Both the position numbers and the translations under genes were made by a program. A DNA stretch of 64,000 nt, taken from the NCBI RefSeq assembly GCF_019973375.1, contig NZ_BPTV01000001.1, positions 62,001 through 126,000 on the forward strand, written 5' to 3'. This stretch comes from Prevotella lacticifex (GTDB taxonomy: Bacteria > Bacteroidota > Bacteroidia > Bacteroidales > Bacteroidaceae). Below are positions 61,915 through 64,000 of the stretch, one piece after another. The notes below the pieces were generated by a model that searched no databases, was not told the origin of the DNA, and worked only from the letters and a program-made list of their open reading frames with translations. How positions within the stretch are numbered: the stretch's first letter is position 1; the number at the start of each line of letters is the position of its first letter.

Positions 61915-63516
61915 TTATAATTTCATGATATCTTCTTCAAAAGTGTCTCTTTTCCTAGCCTTATTTCGCATGTTTGTCCTGTAATTATAAACAGTAGAAG
62001 AGGAACAACGTAGAAATTTTTGAACCTTTGAACTGTCAGTTATCCCCAGCCTCATTAATGCAAGAATCCTGAGTTCAGTGTTCAGACGCTTGCCTTCTTT
62101 GAGCTCTATCTGTGAGTCCGAACGAAGCAAGGCATTCACGTCATTTATAAAATTAGGGAATAACCGTAGAAATGCTTCGTCGAAATTATTATAGAATGTC
62201 TCCACCTCTTTGTTTAGATAAAGATTGGACTGAATGGTATCGTAGAGCTCATCGAAGTTGTGCTTATGGGCGACCTTGCTCAAGTGTTTCCTGTAGTCTT
62301 CCATTTTACCTATATATAAAAGGCAAAGTTGCATAAAGCGCGTTATATATTCCTCTTTAATCTTATTTGATAGAGACAACTGTTTGTTTAGATTGTCCTG
62401 AGCAATGTTTGCTTCTTTTATTTGCTCATTCATTTCTTTGAGTTTGTTATTTGCCTCCTGTATTATTCGCATCTTCTTGCGAAGGCTGATAGAAGCAATT
62501 GACAATAGAATGAGCAAAATACCCACAATGGTCAGGGCAATAAGAATCATGTTCCGGCTTTCATGTTTGTGTTTCACCATAGTTGAATCAATAACCGAAA
62601 GGAATATTGAGGTTTCAACTATGCGCATTCTGGCATTGCAGGCTTCGGCATCTTCTATACATTGGTGAATGTATCTATATGAACGGTCAATGTCTCCTTT
62701 CTTATAAAGCAGGACAGCTAGCTCGCGCAAAGCTACATATTCACGCACAGCATTCTTTACACCGGCTGTTGACGACATTGCAAGGTACTTTATCTGTTTG
62801 TCGGTTTCACCTAACTTGCCATAAAACTCGGACAGCACATAGTACTTCAGACCTGCGTCGTTAGTTGCTAGATTGTCTGGTAAGCCTTTTGACAGTTGAG
62901 CTATGGCTTCAGTGGTTTTCCCATTGTCATTAAGTCGCTCGGTCTTTAGGATAAGATCTTCCGGGGCATAAGCTATAGCCGAATCACGGCATACGTCCAT
63001 CTGTTCTGTATATTCAGCCTTTTTGCTTTTGTCTGTGGAATACGTGGCTAAATTACGATAAACATTCATTCCAAGATAGAAATGACTTCTCCTTAGCCAT
63101 GAAGAATGTCCCGCAATATTTGTATTGTTGTATATCTCCAGAGCTTCGTGATGCATTCCAGCAAAGTTATACAAAAATGCCAGACTCATATTTGTATCCA
63201 TGATTCTTTCTTCATCGCCTAGCTCGTCAGCTAGTTTTATCGCCTGGTTTATATAGGTTAATGATGAGTCCAAAGCAAAACTTTGGTAATCACGATATAT
63301 GTCCATAAGGAGGTTATATTTGGCTTCCTTTGAACGTGTGAATGGTAATTTGTCCTTTTTCTCTTGTATTGAGTGTTGTTTAAGACTAATATATTTAGGA
63401 TAATCTTTTAATGCTGTATCAAGGTCATTCAGATATTTGTTATCATCCTTATTGCTACAACCATACAGCGCAAAAAGACTAAGTACTATTCCTAATATGT
63501 ATGTTATTTGTCTCAT
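61915..63516 (-). CDS. SusR-like membrane regulator (TPR sensor, DUF6377-type cytoplasmic part)
   Basis: The architecture is that of SusR, the maltose-responsive activator of the starch locus. There is a lipobox-like N-terminus (LYGC20), TPR-like periplasmic helices (about 60-310), a transmembrane helix (about 323-345), a coiled coil (350-390) and a cytoplasmic region ending in a helix-turn-helix (LNTELRILALMRLGITDSSKVQKFLRCSSSTVYNYRTNMRNKARK, 478-522). It is transcribed in the same direction as, and directly upstream of, susC, as SusR genes usually are. No kinase or receiver is present. A -7 box, TACGTTTG, lies at 63570-63577. Confidence 0.87.
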   Translation of the reverse strand: MRQITYILGIVLSLFALYGCSNKDDNKYLNDLDTALKDYPKYISLKQHSIQEKKDKLPFTRSKEAKYNLLMDIYRDYQSFALDSSLTYINQAIKLADELGDEERIMDTNMSLAFLYNFAGMHHEALEIYNNTNIAGHSSWLRRSHFYLGMNVYRNLATYSTDKSKKAEYTEQMDVCRDSAIAYAPEDLILKTERLNDNGKTTEAIAQLSKGLPDNLATNDAGLKYYVLSEFYGKLGETDKQIKYLAMSSTAGVKNAVREYVALRELAVLLYKKGDIDRSYRYIHQCIEDAEACNARMRIVETSIFLSVIDSTMVKHKHESRNMILIALTIVGILLILLSIASISLRKKMRIIQEANNKLKEMNEQIKEANIAQDNLNKQLSLSNKIKEEYITRFMQLCLLYIGKMEDYRKHLSKVAHKHNFDELYDTIQSNLYLNKEVETFYNNFDEAFLRLFPNFINDVNALLRSDSQIELKEGKRLNTELRILALMRLGITDSSKVQKFLRCSSSTVYNYRTNMRNKARKRDTFEEDIMKL

Positions 63517-63569
63517 TCTGATTCACATTTTCGGTCAGATTAATTGAACTGCTATTCAATAATCTGTTG

Positions 63570-63577
63570 CAAACGTA
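63570..63577 (-). promoter_or_regulatory. -7 element of the SusR-like gene
   Basis: TACGTTTG on the minus strand gives a leader of about 50 nt. The -33 region is weak. The rest of 63517-63763 shows no gene. Confidence 0.45.
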
Positions 63578-63763
63578 CAAAAAATATAAGAAATACAGAA
63601 CTTTTTTGTGGGAAAAATGTTTTAGAAAGTAGATTATGGAGTTTCTTGTATTGAAGCACAACATGGGACATTATTTGTGAGCCGGCACAAGACCGGTCCC
63701 TACGAAGCGTCAGTAACTGCGAAAGTTGATTTATTAAGTACAAAGTTATGGCTTTGCTTTTCC

Positions 63764-64000
63764 TTATACGGCTATAGCGTTTCCGTTTGCATTTAGCTCT
63801 CTATAGATGATGATGCCGATGGCAATCATGAAGCCACATGCCAGCCCGCTTATGTGTCCGGTCATGCTCGTGGTCCGTGCAAAGCTGAGAAGCAGATTTA
63901 TTATGCAGATAGCTCCAATGACAACAAGCCCTTCTTGTCGTTGTCCCGTTTTTATCCAGGTGTACAGGGACAGAGTTATATAAGTGCCCGCCATGCCGAA
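63764..64000 (-). CDS. Rhomboid family intramembrane serine protease, C-terminal part (cut by the window edge)
   Basis: Only the last 78 codons or so are visible; the frame is open to base 64000 and begins FGMAGTYITLSLYTW, which in rhomboids follows the catalytic GxSG helix. The second catalytic residue is the His of TGHISGLACGFMIAIG, in the last core helix. Two hydrophobic segments are seen. Identification is by this motif and the position of the helices. Confidence 0.75.
   Translation of the reverse strand, partial: FGMAGTYITLSLYTWIKTGQRQEGLVVIGAICIINLLLSFARTTSMTGHISGLACGFMIAIGIIIYRELNANGNAIAV

Overview
The window comes from a member of the Bacteroidales, most likely a Prevotella-like gut or rumen anaerobe. 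The support is two SusC/SusD polysaccharide utilisation loci (PULs), many promoters of the Bacteroidetes type (TTG or TTTG, 19-20 nt, TAnnTTTG), almost no Shine-Dalgarno sequences, a propeller/Y_Y_Y sensor-regulator, DUF4292 and SusR-like proteins, and secreted proteins ending in a NLAGQRV-type tail.

Layout. 1-4.1 kb: a type III restriction-modification pair (mod cut by the window edge, then res), ending beside a tRNA-Leu gene. 4.3-5.5 kb: non-coding DNA with tandem repeats. 5.5-19.6 kb: an arabinan-type PUL, all on the minus strand: AraC-type membrane sensor-regulator, SusC, SusD, surface glycan-binding lipoprotein, and two GH43 arabinanase-like enzymes. 19.7-30.2 kb: an ADP-ribosylglycohydrolase, a two-component system, two half-size chromate transporters, and a heavy-metal CzcCBA-like efflux operon ending in a small HMA-like protein. 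30.5-37 kb: SNF2 helicase, HIT protein and GreA; a predicted ~65-nt RNA gene; an esterase/5'-nucleotidase-like fusion and a dGTPase. 37.1-43.2 kb: dUTPase, TPR protein, DUF4292 lipoprotein, EnvC-like factor, and two hotdog dehydratases whose catalytic residues look complementary. 43.2-45.6 kb: a 22-bp-period repeat and an IS4/IS1634-like insertion sequence. 45.6-52.5 kb: patatin phospholipase, ManC, a MITE-like element, a secreted multidomain protein, a small peptide gene and an outer-membrane barrel protein. 52.5-53.6 kb: repeats. 53.6-63.5 kb: a starch-type Sus locus (SusR-like regulator, SusC, SusD, SusE, GH13 amylase). The window ends in the C-terminus of a rhomboid protease.

How it works together. 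In both PULs SusC/SusD import oligosaccharides that surface lipoproteins and secreted enzymes capture and cut, under a membrane-bound regulator encoded just upstream. In both, a perfect stem-loop separates the binding-protein gene from the enzyme gene(s). The dGTPase, dUTPase and dead-nucleotidase fusion form a nucleotide-linked neighbourhood. The most striking unexplained structure is repetitive: at least three unrelated tandem arrays share a 22-bp period, and one of them, built on the palindrome AAACGGNCCGTTT, recurs at five intergenic sites.
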